From an uncultured Acidimicrobium sp. (GTDB taxonomy: Bacteria; Actinomycetota; Acidimicrobiia; Acidimicrobiales; Ilumatobacteraceae): DNA of 16,302 nt. The notes beneath the pieces are model-generated. The model saw nothing but the letters and a program-made list of their open reading frames with translations. It was not told the DNA's origin and did no database searches. The stretch covers positions 1-16,302 of the forward strand of contig CAINLH010000310.1 of the NCBI GenBank assembly GCA_903850275.1, in the 5' to 3' direction. The position numbers and the translations under genes were made by a program. Below, piece after piece: positions 1 through 6,878 of this stretch (its first letter is position 1; every line of letters starts with the position of its first letter).

Positions 1-1170
1 CATTGCCAGGCGATGATCATGGTGGGTTTCCACCAAGCCCCCTTGAACCTCTGACGGATGCACAATCAATCCATCCGACGACGCGATTGCGTCGACACCA
101 ATTGAGCGCAACTCATGCACCAGATCGTCAATTCTGTTGCTCTCTTTTGAGCGAATGAAACCGACGCCGCGAATTGTGGTTGGTGTTGAGGCATAGACAG
201 CGACTGCGGCCAAGGTAGGAACAAGATCCGACATGTCACGCATATCAACATCGATACCTTGCAATTGCCTGCTCTTGACACGCCGAACGGACACCGAATG
301 TTGCGTGTATTCAACGTCACAGCCCATCCGACTTAACAATTCCGCAAATTTCGCATCACCTTGTATCGATTCTTTACCCAAACCAACGATCTCAACTGAT
401 CCACCAACAATTGCCGCCGCAGCCAGCGGGTATGAAGACGAGGAGGCATCGGGCTCCACGTGAAATGAGGAGCCACGGTAGCCACCTGACGAGATTGTCG
501 TTTTTGAAACGCCCTCTTCGACACGCGCACCGAAATGACGCATCACTGATGCCGTCATGTCTATGTACGGCTGCGATATCACCTCACCGAGGATCGATAG
601 CGAGAGACCAAGAGGGAGCGCAGGAGATATCAACATCAAGGCACTTGTGAACTGACTGGAAATTGTCCCAGGTAATTCAACGGTTGAACCCGAGGTCTTG
701 CCGCGGTGAACAACCGCAGGTAAATTTCCTGCATCGCCCTTCCATTCAACTTGGACGCCTAGAGATAACAGGGCTTGGTGCAAATCGTTCATTGGCCTGG
801 ACAACAACGATTTCTGCCCGGTTATCAATGTAGGACCAGAAATCAAGCCACATACAGCCGTAAGAAACCGGGCAGTAGTTCCAGCCAACCGAGCATCAAG
901 TGTTAAGAGATCCTTGCGATCCAAATCAATTGCAGATCGAAATGTAACCGTGGTGCCCGTTCGCTCTATGCGTGCTCCAAGCAAATTGAGACATTCAATC
1001 ATTGCCTCTGTATCGTCGCCGTCGGGGACACCGTTAACCTCTGAGACTCCGTCTGCAAGAGCAGCACAGATCAACGCACGATTCGCAATCGACTTCGAGC
1101 CCGGCACAGATACCACGGCATTCAGTTCATGATCAAGTTTCTCGACTCGACGAATATCCGACATGCTCAT
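1..1170 (-). CDS. aroA: 5-enolpyruvylshikimate-3-phosphate synthase (3' end beyond window)
   Basis: Sixth step of the shikimate pathway: joins shikimate 3-phosphate and phosphoenolpyruvate, in the cytosol. I translated 390 codons from the minus strand; the frame is open to base 1, so the C-terminus (usually another 40-60 residues) is missing. Visible family motifs are PGSKSIANRAL (residues 23-33, substrate-binding Lys26), LAGTTARF (95-102, the Gly-rich PEP loop with the glyphosate-critical Gly present), RPMND (125-129), SSQFTSALM (171-179), the catalytic Asp region MSDLVPTLA (313-321), KESNRI (342-347) and DHRLAM (385-390) at the very edge. Start: the ATG at 1170 overlaps the tyrA stop as ATGA, and a second in-frame ATG lies at 1164; neither has a clear Shine-Dalgarno, so coupling to tyrA is likely. 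Together with tyrA it forms an aromatic amino-acid pair; in related genomes cmk and der often follow. The function is secure; the start is uncertain by two codons. Confidence 0.95.
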   Translation of the reverse strand, partial: MSMSDIRRVEKLDHELNAVVSVPGSKSIANRALICAALADGVSEVNGVPDGDDTEAMIECLNLLGARIERTGTTVTFRSAIDLDRKDLLTLDARLAGTTARFLTAVCGLISGPTLITGQKSLLSRPMNDLHQALLSLGVQVEWKGDAGNLPAVVHRGKTSGSTVELPGTISSQFTSALMLISPALPLGLSLSILGEVISQPYIDMTASVMRHFGARVEEGVSKTTISSGGYRGSSFHVEPDASSSSYPLAAAAIVGGSVEIVGLGKESIQGDAKFAELLSRMGCDVEYTQHSVSVRRVKSRQLQGIDVDMRDMSDLVPTLAAVAVYASTPTTIRGVGFIRSKESNRIDDLVHELRSIGVDAIASSDGLIVHPSEVQGGLVETHHDHRLAM

Positions 1171-2228
1171 GAAATGCGGGATACGGACGGTCGGAAACCT
1201 CGTGCGATAAGACCGCCGCGGAAAATATCCTTGCTGCCCTCATCTATCACCAATACAAGAACACCACGGTCCCCTTCAACAGAGTGAACAACCTCAAAAT
1301 TCGCGGTGTTAACACCAAGTTCGGCGGCGATAGCAAAAATCTCGGCTGCGGCTCCAGAACGATCTGGAATCGGAACGCGAACTTCGACTACATCGAGCAA
1401 GTCGCGTACTCGACCAGGAATATTCGATCGAGCAACTCTTGCATCTTGCAATCGAACCATTAATTCAGACTCGTTCTGCTGCGAGACGACCTCTCGCATA
1501 GATGTCAAACCATCTATAAGCAAGTCAAGTGCTCCTGTTATTGCCACTCGGTTTTCTTTACAAATGTCTATCCAGATCGCTGGGTGCCCTGAAGCAACCC
1601 GGGTCATGTCACGGAAACCACCAGCAGCAAGACGCAGCACGGCAACATGTTCTTGAGATTGTTGGCTAGCCAAACCCATCAAGGTTGCAGCGGTGAGATG
1701 CGGGAGGTGCGAAACGATGGCGACCAGTTGGTCGTGCCGCTGTGCATCCAGCACAACAACTTCAGCTCCGAGCGATTTAACCACGTTGGCGACTACCGCG
1801 AAAGACGAATCTGGTGTGTTAGCCGATGGAGTAAGCACCCAAACGGCATTATTAAATAATTGAGCATCTGCACCTTGCAGCCCGATCAGTTCGCTTCCTG
1901 CCATTGGATGACCGCCAACAAAACGCTCGTCATCAATAGCCGCGACCACCGGCGCTTTAACACCCCCAACGTCGGTGACTATCCCTTTGGTGGAACGGAG
2001 TGCCAAACGAACTTGGTCTGCAACCGAACCCACAGGAGTGCATACGAAGGAAATCTCGGCTTCACTATCAATACCAATCTCATGGATCAAACCAAGAGAC
2101 ATGGCCTCGCCTTCCGATTCAACTTTCGCGTCGGAACCACTGACCCGCCAACCTTGATCGGTCAACGCCGAGGCGAGGGACCCTCCGATTAGGCCAAGCC
2201 CAAGAATGTTGCATCGCCGCGTAACCAC
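1167..2228 (-). CDS. tyrA: prephenate dehydrogenase with C-terminal ACT domain
   Basis: Oxidatively decarboxylates prephenate to 4-hydroxyphenylpyruvate with NAD(P)+, the branch leading to tyrosine. From a GTG start at 2228 it has 353 residues. An N-terminal Rossmann fold begins with GLGLIGGS (about residues 10-17), followed by VCTPVGSVADQV, DVGGVKAPV and the family signature GGHPMAGSE (105-113). The helical dimerisation domain carries HDQLVAIVSHLPH, including the conserved SHLPH. The last ~70 residues read as an ACT domain (VRVPIPDRSGAAAEIFAI onward), which in this family commonly mediates tyrosine feedback. The reading frame is open back to an ATG at 2306, but that start would overlap rluB by 58 bases and add 26 residues unlike the family. 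The GTG directly precedes the Rossmann strand and has TACGAT six bases upstream, so I prefer it. It overlaps aroA by 4 bases (ATGA) if aroA starts at 1170. Confidence 0.93.
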   Translation of the reverse strand: MVTRRCNILGLGLIGGSLASALTDQGWRVSGSDAKVESEGEAMSLGLIHEIGIDSEAEISFVCTPVGSVADQVRLALRSTKGIVTDVGGVKAPVVAAIDDERFVGGHPMAGSELIGLQGADAQLFNNAVWVLTPSANTPDSSFAVVANVVKSLGAEVVVLDAQRHDQLVAIVSHLPHLTAATLMGLASQQSQEHVAVLRLAAGGFRDMTRVASGHPAIWIDICKENRVAITGALDLLIDGLTSMREVVSQQNESELMVRLQDARVARSNIPGRVRDLLDVVEVRVPIPDRSGAAAEIFAIAAELGVNTANFEVVHSVEGDRGVLVLVIDEGSKDIFRGGLIARGFRPSVSRIS

Positions 2229-2234
2229 AACACA

Positions 2235-2240
2235 ATCGTA
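2235..2240 (-). promoter_or_regulatory. putative -10 hexamer for leaderless tyrA transcript
   Basis: The minus strand reads TACGAT, then TGTGTT, then the GTG start at 2228. This fits TANNNT with a six-base gap to the start codon, as expected for leaderless mRNA. It overlaps the end region of rluB (stop at 2249-2251), so tyrA-aroA may have its own promoter inside the cluster. No convincing -35 was seen. Confidence 0.4.
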
Positions 2241-2248
2241 TCCTCGAC

Positions 2249-3013
2249 CTACTTTGAGATTGCCTCTATTAACGACTTGACCTCGGCAGCAGTGAGGTGA
2301 CGCCATTCGCCTGGAGGCAATGATCTATCGACGATAGGACCGATGCGAACTCTCACTAGCCGAATAACCCGATGTCCTACCTCTTCGCACATTCTCCGAA
2401 TCTGGCGGTTCTTACCTTCGTGAATCACGATCCTCAATACGCCTGACTGCACCTGACTCACATCGGCGGGCGCTGTGACTTCGCCATCCAAATCGACACC
2501 AATCCGAAGCCGATGAATGGCGCTCTCACCTACGCCAGAATCAGAACACTCGACATGAACCAAATACTCTTTTTCCACACCGTGACTTGGGTGCGTAATT
2601 CTGTTCGTCAACTCACCATCGTTGGTAAGCAACAACAACCCTTCAGAGTCGGCATCGAGGCGCCCGACCGGATACACCCTTGGCTCCCGAGGAACCAGCT
2701 CTGTGACTGTTGCGCGGTTATGGGTGTCCCGCGCAGTTGAAATTACTTCGGTCGGTTTATTGAGCAGGTAGTACACAAAATCTGGCCGGACACCGACTGG
2801 AGCACCGTCAATAGCAACTTGGTCAACTGCGATATCGACCCTTCGGCCCAGAATTGCAACCTCACCGTTAACCGTAACTCGACCATCAGCGATCAAGTCT
2901 TCACAGACTCTTCGACTTCCCCAACCACGCTGAGCGAGAATCTTCTGAAGTCGCTCTCCAGTTCCCAAAGTTTCTCTTGGATCAGTGCCTCCCGGCACGG
3001 ACTTGTTGCTCAT
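2249..3013 (-). CDS. rluB: ribosomal large-subunit pseudouridine synthase (RluB/RsuA family)
   Basis: Isomerises a uridine in rRNA to pseudouridine; by synteny with Mycobacterium Rv1711 this is the RluB-like member of the RsuA family, probably acting on 23S rRNA helix 80-93, though the exact target cannot be read from sequence. The 254 residues contain an N-terminal S4 RNA-binding domain (about 19-67, LQKILAQRGWGSRR onward), a linker, and the catalytic domain with VGRLDADSEGLLLLTNDGE (116-134), where Asp120 is the catalytic nucleophile. EGKNRQIRRM (199-208) is the conserved late motif. The ATG at 3013 overlaps the scpB stop by one base (TGATG), indicating translational coupling in the scpA-scpB-rluB cluster. 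The first ~18 residues are polar and probably disordered. Confidence 0.93.
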   Translation of the reverse strand: MSNKSVPGGTDPRETLGTGERLQKILAQRGWGSRRVCEDLIADGRVTVNGEVAILGRRVDIAVDQVAIDGAPVGVRPDFVYYLLNKPTEVISTARDTHNRATVTELVPREPRVYPVGRLDADSEGLLLLTNDGELTNRITHPSHGVEKEYLVHVECSDSGVGESAIHRLRIGVDLDGEVTAPADVSQVQSGVLRIVIHEGKNRQIRRMCEEVGHRVIRLVRVRIGPIVDRSLPPGEWRHLTAAEVKSLIEAISK

Positions 3014-3666
3014 CAGATATCTGTATCTGGTGCGACGTTGCTTACTTGCGATTGTGGAACTATCCGCAAACCCATCTCCAGTGCTTCAACGACTGAAGCA
3101 TCAGGAACGAATTCGGAAATACCTGGCAACCTATCAATAGATGCAAGACCAAGCTTCTCCAAAAACAGTTGCGTAGTGCCAAACATGACTGCCTGACCTG
3201 GGCCGTCGTCACGCCCTACTTCTGTGATGTAACCCCTCGCTTGCAGCGTGCGCATAACAGCATCAGGGTCGACGCCGCGTATAGCGGAAACTTGGCTACG
3301 TGATATCGGCTGCTTGTAGGCAATGATCGCAAGAGTCTCAAGGGCCGCTGAAGAGATCCGAACTTCCTGACTGTCCAAGACGAAACGTTCGACATAAGAA
3401 GCTAAGTCGGGGTGAGATTGCAGGCGAAACCCGCCAGCGATTTTGACAAGTTGAAAGCCGTGCCCAGCTAGTTCGTAGGCAGATGCAAGTTCGGCACAAA
3501 GACGCTCGACCACGTCAATTGGTTGCTCTAGCAACTGGGCCAGCAACGAAGGATCAACCGGTTCCATCGCAACCATCAAAATTGCCTCAAGCGCACGAAC
3601 TGTGTCTGCCTCCACTGAAGCACCATTCTCATCAAACTGTTGCGTTGACATCTCTTCCCCGTTCAT
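3013..3666 (-). CDS. scpB: segregation and condensation protein ScpB
   Basis: Kleisin-associated winged-helix subunit of the SMC-ScpA-ScpB condensin that compacts and segregates the chromosome at the nucleoid. The 217 residues begin with a short acidic tail, then VRALEAILMVAMEPVDPSLL (the first winged-helix region, about 24-43), a second winged helix with ISSAALETLAIIAYKQPISR (104-123, the most conserved block of the family) and QVSAIRGVDPDAVMRTLQ (124-141), then GRDDGPGQAVMFGTT and LFLEKLGL. Length is normal. The ATG at 3666 overlaps the scpA stop as ATGA; an alternative ATG five codons in (3651) is preceded by a purine-rich GGGGAAGAG and could also be used. It is directly downstream of its partner scpA. 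Confidence 0.93.
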   Translation of the reverse strand: MNGEEMSTQQFDENGASVEADTVRALEAILMVAMEPVDPSLLAQLLEQPIDVVERLCAELASAYELAGHGFQLVKIAGGFRLQSHPDLASYVERFVLDSQEVRISSAALETLAIIAYKQPISRSQVSAIRGVDPDAVMRTLQARGYITEVGRDDGPGQAVMFGTTQLFLEKLGLASIDRLPGISEFVPDASVVEALEMGLRIVPQSQVSNVAPDTDI

Positions 3667-4442
3667 CCTTCATAATTGTCAATAACCAAAGCTGATTCGA
3701 AACCACGATCGTCACCTGCTGTCCACACAATGGTGATGTCACCAAATCGATCGGCTTGGTCTAGATCCACTCGACCCTGTTTGTAGAGTTCAAGGACTGC
3801 AAGAAACCTGCAGACAACTTGAATTCGATCGTCGATGCCGTCGGTCAAATCACGGAATGACACCGAACCAAGCGCAGGCAACAAATCCAACAATTCCATG
3901 AGCGCCTCGGCAACGCTTGCGCGTATTGGCGCTACGTGAAAAAGGTCGATACTCGTCGGTGCCTTAGGTGCGACAGCACGCAGGAACGCGCGATGTAGAC
4001 GCAGAGGATTTACTCCGTCTAACAAATCGGGCATCAGTTCGGCAAAACGTTCATCGGGACCGGCACGCCGAGGGACGCTCAATCCAGCCATTTCCGAAAG
4101 TTTGCTCATCACCGATGCAACGTCTTTAAAAGTCTTGCAATCAAGCAGCCTGGCCAGCAACAAATCTCGTTCTTCCCAAAGCGCAAGCTCGTCATCGATG
4201 TCGAGATCGTCTCGACCTGGGAGCAACCGTCGTGTCTTCAATTCGACGAGCGTGGCAGCAATGAGCAAAAATTCAGTAGCCACATCCAAATCAAGGATCT
4301 GCATTTTTTGCACTTCCGCTAAATATGCCTCGACGATGCCGAGCAAGGACACTTCATGAATGTCCACTTCTTCCTTCAAGATCAAGTGGAGTAAGAGGTC
4401 AAAAGGACCATCAAAAACTGGTGTATTGACTTCGTAACCCAT
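3663..4442 (-). CDS. scpA: segregation and condensation protein ScpA (kleisin)
   Basis: Bridging kleisin of the bacterial SMC complex; its N-terminus binds the SMC neck, its C-terminus the SMC cap, and its middle binds ScpB. From ATG 4442 it has 259 residues, normal for the family. It opens with the family N-terminus (VFDGPFDLLLHLILKEEVDI), continues with LLGIVEAYLAEVQ and ATEFLLIAATLVELKTRRLL (kleisin N-terminal helix bundle), has a variable middle, and ends in a small winged helix (RIQVVCRFLAVLELYKQG, then FGDITIVW). The frame is open up to 4544, but that 34-residue extension would run through the divergent trpS start and is unlike the family. TAACCT lies seven bases before the chosen ATG. 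It is the first gene of a cluster with scpB and rluB and overlaps scpB by 4 bases. Confidence 0.92.
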   Translation of the reverse strand: MGYEVNTPVFDGPFDLLLHLILKEEVDIHEVSLLGIVEAYLAEVQKMQILDLDVATEFLLIAATLVELKTRRLLPGRDDLDIDDELALWEERDLLLARLLDCKTFKDVASVMSKLSEMAGLSVPRRAGPDERFAELMPDLLDGVNPLRLHRAFLRAVAPKAPTSIDLFHVAPIRASVAEALMELLDLLPALGSVSFRDLTDGIDDRIQVVCRFLAVLELYKQGRVDLDQADRFGDITIVWTAGDDRGFESALVIDNYEG

Positions 4443-4449
4443 CGGCACG

Positions 4450-4455
4450 AGGTTA
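4450..4455 (-). promoter_or_regulatory. putative -10 hexamer for leaderless scpA transcript
   Basis: The minus strand reads TAACCT followed by seven bases and the ATG at 4442. TTGCCC sits 16 bases further upstream (4472-4477) and matches TTGACA at four of six positions. The spacing would start the mRNA at or next to the ATG. An in-frame GTG at 4448 is an alternative start but would lie too close to this hexamer. Confidence 0.35.
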
Positions 4456-4487
4456 CTTGAAAGAGCCTTCAGGGCAATTGTTTCCAG

Positions 4488-4493
4488 TAGCGT
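4488..4493 (+). promoter_or_regulatory. putative -10 hexamer for leaderless trpS transcript
   Basis: TAGCGT is followed by exactly six bases (TGAGTC) and the GTG start of trpS at 4500. There is no Shine-Dalgarno before this GTG, which fits a leaderless message. It lies in the 57-base divergent spacer shared with scpA. Confidence 0.4.
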
Positions 4494-4499
4494 TGAGTC

Positions 4500-5489
4500 G
4501 TGGCTCGAGTGCTTTCCTGCATCCAACCGACAGGCCCTGTCCACCTCGGCAACTACCTCGGAGCACTCGTCAACTGGGTCTCAGGGCAGAACAGAAACGA
4601 CGTTTTTCACGGCATCGTAGACCTTCACGCGCTAACGGTCACAGACAAGCCCGGAGTGATCGGCGATCAAACCCTGCAACTAGCCGCTGTCTTATTCGCA
4701 GTTGGACTCGACCCGAAGGTTGCAACTGTTTTTGTTCAGTCGCATATTCCAGCGCACAGTCAACTTGGTTGGATTATGGAATGCACCGTGAGTTACGGCG
4801 AACTGAGCAGAATGACGCAGTTTAAAGATAAGCAATCGAAGCGTGAAGCAGAATTTGTATCGGCCGGGCTTTTCACTTACCCAGCCCTGCAGGCAGCCGA
4901 TATTTTGCTGTATGACGCCGAAGAAGTACCTGTAGGCGACGATCAAAAACAGCATATTGAGATCACCCGAGATATCGCCATGCGTTTCAATCATCGTTTT
5001 GGTGAGACCTTTGTGATTCCGAAAGCGGTTACTCCACCAGTTGGGGCAAGAGTTATGGACTTGCAAGACCCAACATCCAAGATGTCTAAGTCCACAGAAA
5101 GCGATGCGGGATGCGTATATTTGCTCGACTCGCCCGAAGCCATAATGAAAAAATTCAAACGAGCGGTAACCGATAGTGACAACGAAGTAATTTACGATCG
5201 AGAGAAGAAACCCGGTGTCAGTAATTTACTTGACATCTTGAGTGCATCTACCGGCACTGCTCCGCAAGCATTGGCGGGTCAATACAGCCAGTACGGAAAA
5301 TTGAAATCGGACTGCGGCGAAGCCGTTGTCTCCATACTTCAACCGATCCAAGCTCGATATACCAATCTCATCTCAGATCCATCACAACTGCACGAAATGC
5401 TTTCAGTTGGAGCGATTCGCGCCGAAGCCATCGCGCAAAAAACGCTTCAGCGAGCACAGCAAGCTATAGGTATGACACCGAGAAGGTGA
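4500..5489 (+). CDS. trpS: tryptophanyl-tRNA synthetase
   Basis: Charges tRNA(Trp) with tryptophan using ATP; class Ic, homodimeric, cytosolic. The 329 residues are the usual bacterial length. The HIGH-type signature is HLGN (15-18), within QPTGPVHLGNYLGAL; other family blocks are IVDLHALT (39-46), TYPALQAADILLYDA (126-140), VPVGDDQKQHIEITRDIA (143-160) and the KMSKS loop (194-198). The start is GTG at 4500; a second in-frame GTG at 4509 would remove the start of the first beta strand. Residue 7 is Cys in LSCIQPTG, where the family normally has Gly next to the active site (FSGIQP type). It is divergent from scpA (57-base gap) and convergent with the HD gene (three bases between stops). Its position between the xerD and scpA segments breaks an order that is uninterrupted by trpS in Mycobacterium. 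Confidence 0.95.
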   Translation: MARVLSCIQPTGPVHLGNYLGALVNWVSGQNRNDVFHGIVDLHALTVTDKPGVIGDQTLQLAAVLFAVGLDPKVATVFVQSHIPAHSQLGWIMECTVSYGELSRMTQFKDKQSKREAEFVSAGLFTYPALQAADILLYDAEEVPVGDDQKQHIEITRDIAMRFNHRFGETFVIPKAVTPPVGARVMDLQDPTSKMSKSTESDAGCVYLLDSPEAIMKKFKRAVTDSDNEVIYDREKKPGVSNLLDILSASTGTAPQALAGQYSQYGKLKSDCGEAVVSILQPIQARYTNLISDPSQLHEMLSVGAIRAEAIAQKTLQRAQQAIGMTPRR

Positions 5490-5492
5490 CAT

Positions 5493-5945
5493 CTAAATAT
5501 TGTCCGCATCAGACAACGCTGCGAGCGCTTGCGGGTCACCAATACCCTTTAGTAAAGAAATTGTGACTTCGGAACAACCAGCAGCCTCAAGTAGTTCAAT
5601 GCCGATTTCCTCGTGATGGTGATAGCGCGAGAATCGGCCAGTTCTTGGCCCAACGATCGTTGCAATGACACGCGAAAACACGCCAAGCCGTGAATCCGAC
5701 TTCCCAATGTCATGCAGCAGTGCAGCAACGTGCACCTCTCTACCAGCATGCGGCATGAACGCGTTAAGTCGGTTGAGAACAACGATTGAATGACGCTTGT
5801 CAAATTTCTGATAGCTCTTCCATAGATCCATCTCATTCACTGAAAGAATTGAATGGACTCGACTGAACTCCTCGACACTGATGTCACGAGCAAAGAGTGA
5901 CGAAAAGAATCTTTTGCATAAGTGAATCAACTGAAACTTAGACAA
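5493..5945 (-). CDS. small HD-domain (HDIG) putative phosphohydrolase
   Basis: A stand-alone HD-superfamily protein of about 150 residues; substrate unknown. Using the TTG at 5945 as start, the metal-ligand pattern is H52 (DKRHSI), H78-D79 in ALLHDIGKSDSRLG, histidines 109-111 in RYHHHEEIG, and D146/D148 in SDADNI at the very C-terminus. The N-terminal CKRFFSSLFARDISVEEF and later WKSYQKFDKRHSI resemble a family of short bacterial HD proteins I recall, which likewise end soon after the last Asp, so the short C-terminus is probably not a truncation. The frame stays open to 6125, but those extra 60 codons overlap xerD; the TTG lies one base after the xerD TAA. An ATG at 5984 overlapping xerD by 38 bases is the alternative. 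No Shine-Dalgarno is visible. Its stop is three bases from the trpS stop. Confidence 0.72.
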   Translation of the reverse strand: MSKFQLIHLCKRFFSSLFARDISVEEFSRVHSILSVNEMDLWKSYQKFDKRHSIVVLNRLNAFMPHAGREVHVAALLHDIGKSDSRLGVFSRVIATIVGPRTGRFSRYHHHEEIGIELLEAAGCSEVTISLLKGIGDPQALAALSDADNI

Positions 5946-5946
5946 A

Positions 5947-6867
5947 TTAGCTACCCAGCCTTGCCCTCGGATGCGACTGTGCATACATTGCGAACAATAT
6001 TTCATTATCAACTTTTGTGTATACCTGCGTAGTGCTGACCGAAGCGTGTCCAAGAAGCTCTTGCACAATACGAAGATCAGCGCCGTGAACCAACATATGA
6101 GTGGCGCACGAGTGCCGCAAAACATGGGGTGAGAGATCTTCAGTTAAACCTGCTCGTTGTGCATATTTACGAACTATTCCCCAGGCAGCCTGCCTAGAAA
6201 GACGGGTTCCACGGGCTCCGAGAAACACCGCGTCGGCGAAATCCCGTCGAGCCCACTGCTGAGGTACGAGCATTCCCCTACCCCCTGGTGACAGCCACTC
6301 TTGCATTGCTTTCGCAGCAAGACTGCCAAACGGTACGACTCTCTCTTTCGAACCTTTACCGAACAGACGAACTAGACCTGACTCCATATCAATATCACCG
6401 AGCGATAGCCCACATACTTCGGAGATTCGAGCCCCCGTTGCATACAGAAATTCGAGAAGAGCCCGATCGCGGAGGGCAAATGAATCGACTCCGCCTACAG
6501 ACGACAACAAACGATCAATGTCATCTTCTGAAAGCGCCTTGGGAATTCCGCTCGGAACCTTTACTCCGTCAACACTTGATGCAGGATTGTCCGTCCGGAT
6601 CGATTCGTCGGAAAGATATCGGTGCAACATACGGATGGCCGCAAATGACCGAGCGACACTTTTAGCCGCCTTCCCCGTGCTTCGTAAAAATAATATGTAC
6701 TGCTCGATATCTTCCGACGTCGCTGAAAATACATCATGATCGCGAGTAGAAATGAACTCTTCGTAGCCAAGCAAATCTCGAGAATATGCTTCGATCGTTC
6801 GCGGCGAACGCCCCTGCTCCACGCTCAACCAATTGAGAAAACGCTCGCGGGGGGTTATTGAGTTCAA
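5947..6867 (-). CDS. xerD: site-specific tyrosine recombinase XerD
   Basis: Tyrosine recombinase that resolves chromosome dimers at dif with XerC, in concert with FtsK. The 306 residues have an N-terminal SAM-like DNA-binding domain (about 7-92; FLNWLSVEQGRSPRTIEAYS) and a catalytic domain from about 108. All catalytic residues are visible: R147 in ATGARISE, K171 in GKGSKER, H248 and R251 in SPHVLRHSCATHML, H274 in LLGHAS, and the nucleophile Y283 in QVYTKV. Position near pyrG and scpA matches Mycobacterium xerD. The start is TTG at 6867, the only start-type codon in frame between an upstream stop and the conserved core, 11 bases after the pyrG stop. AATAGT lies seven bases before it, a weaker fit to the hexamer seen elsewhere here. 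Because the C-terminal region is XerC/XerD-like, assignment to XerD rests partly on synteny. Confidence 0.93.
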   Translation of the reverse strand: MNSITPRERFLNWLSVEQGRSPRTIEAYSRDLLGYEEFISTRDHDVFSATSEDIEQYILFLRSTGKAAKSVARSFAAIRMLHRYLSDESIRTDNPASSVDGVKVPSGIPKALSEDDIDRLLSSVGGVDSFALRDRALLEFLYATGARISEVCGLSLGDIDMESGLVRLFGKGSKERVVPFGSLAAKAMQEWLSPGGRGMLVPQQWARRDFADAVFLGARGTRLSRQAAWGIVRKYAQRAGLTEDLSPHVLRHSCATHMLVHGADLRIVQELLGHASVSTTQVYTKVDNEILFAMYAQSHPRARLGS

Positions 6868-6878
6868 ACCTACGACTA

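Noticed and set aside
260..1170. Possible glyphosate-insensitive (class II) EPSP synthase
   Set aside because: The PEP loop LAGTTARF keeps the key Gly, and I could not identify class II signature motifs with confidence, so no resistance claim is made.
2229..2306. tyrA starting at ATG 2306
   Set aside because: It would overlap rluB by 58 bases and add Cys-rich, non-family residues ahead of the Rossmann strand; the GTG at 2228 also has the -10 hexamer.
4443..4544. 34-residue N-terminal extension of ScpA
   Set aside because: It crosses the divergent trpS start and spacer, and the family begins at the FDGPFDLLL strand; ATG 4442 fits.
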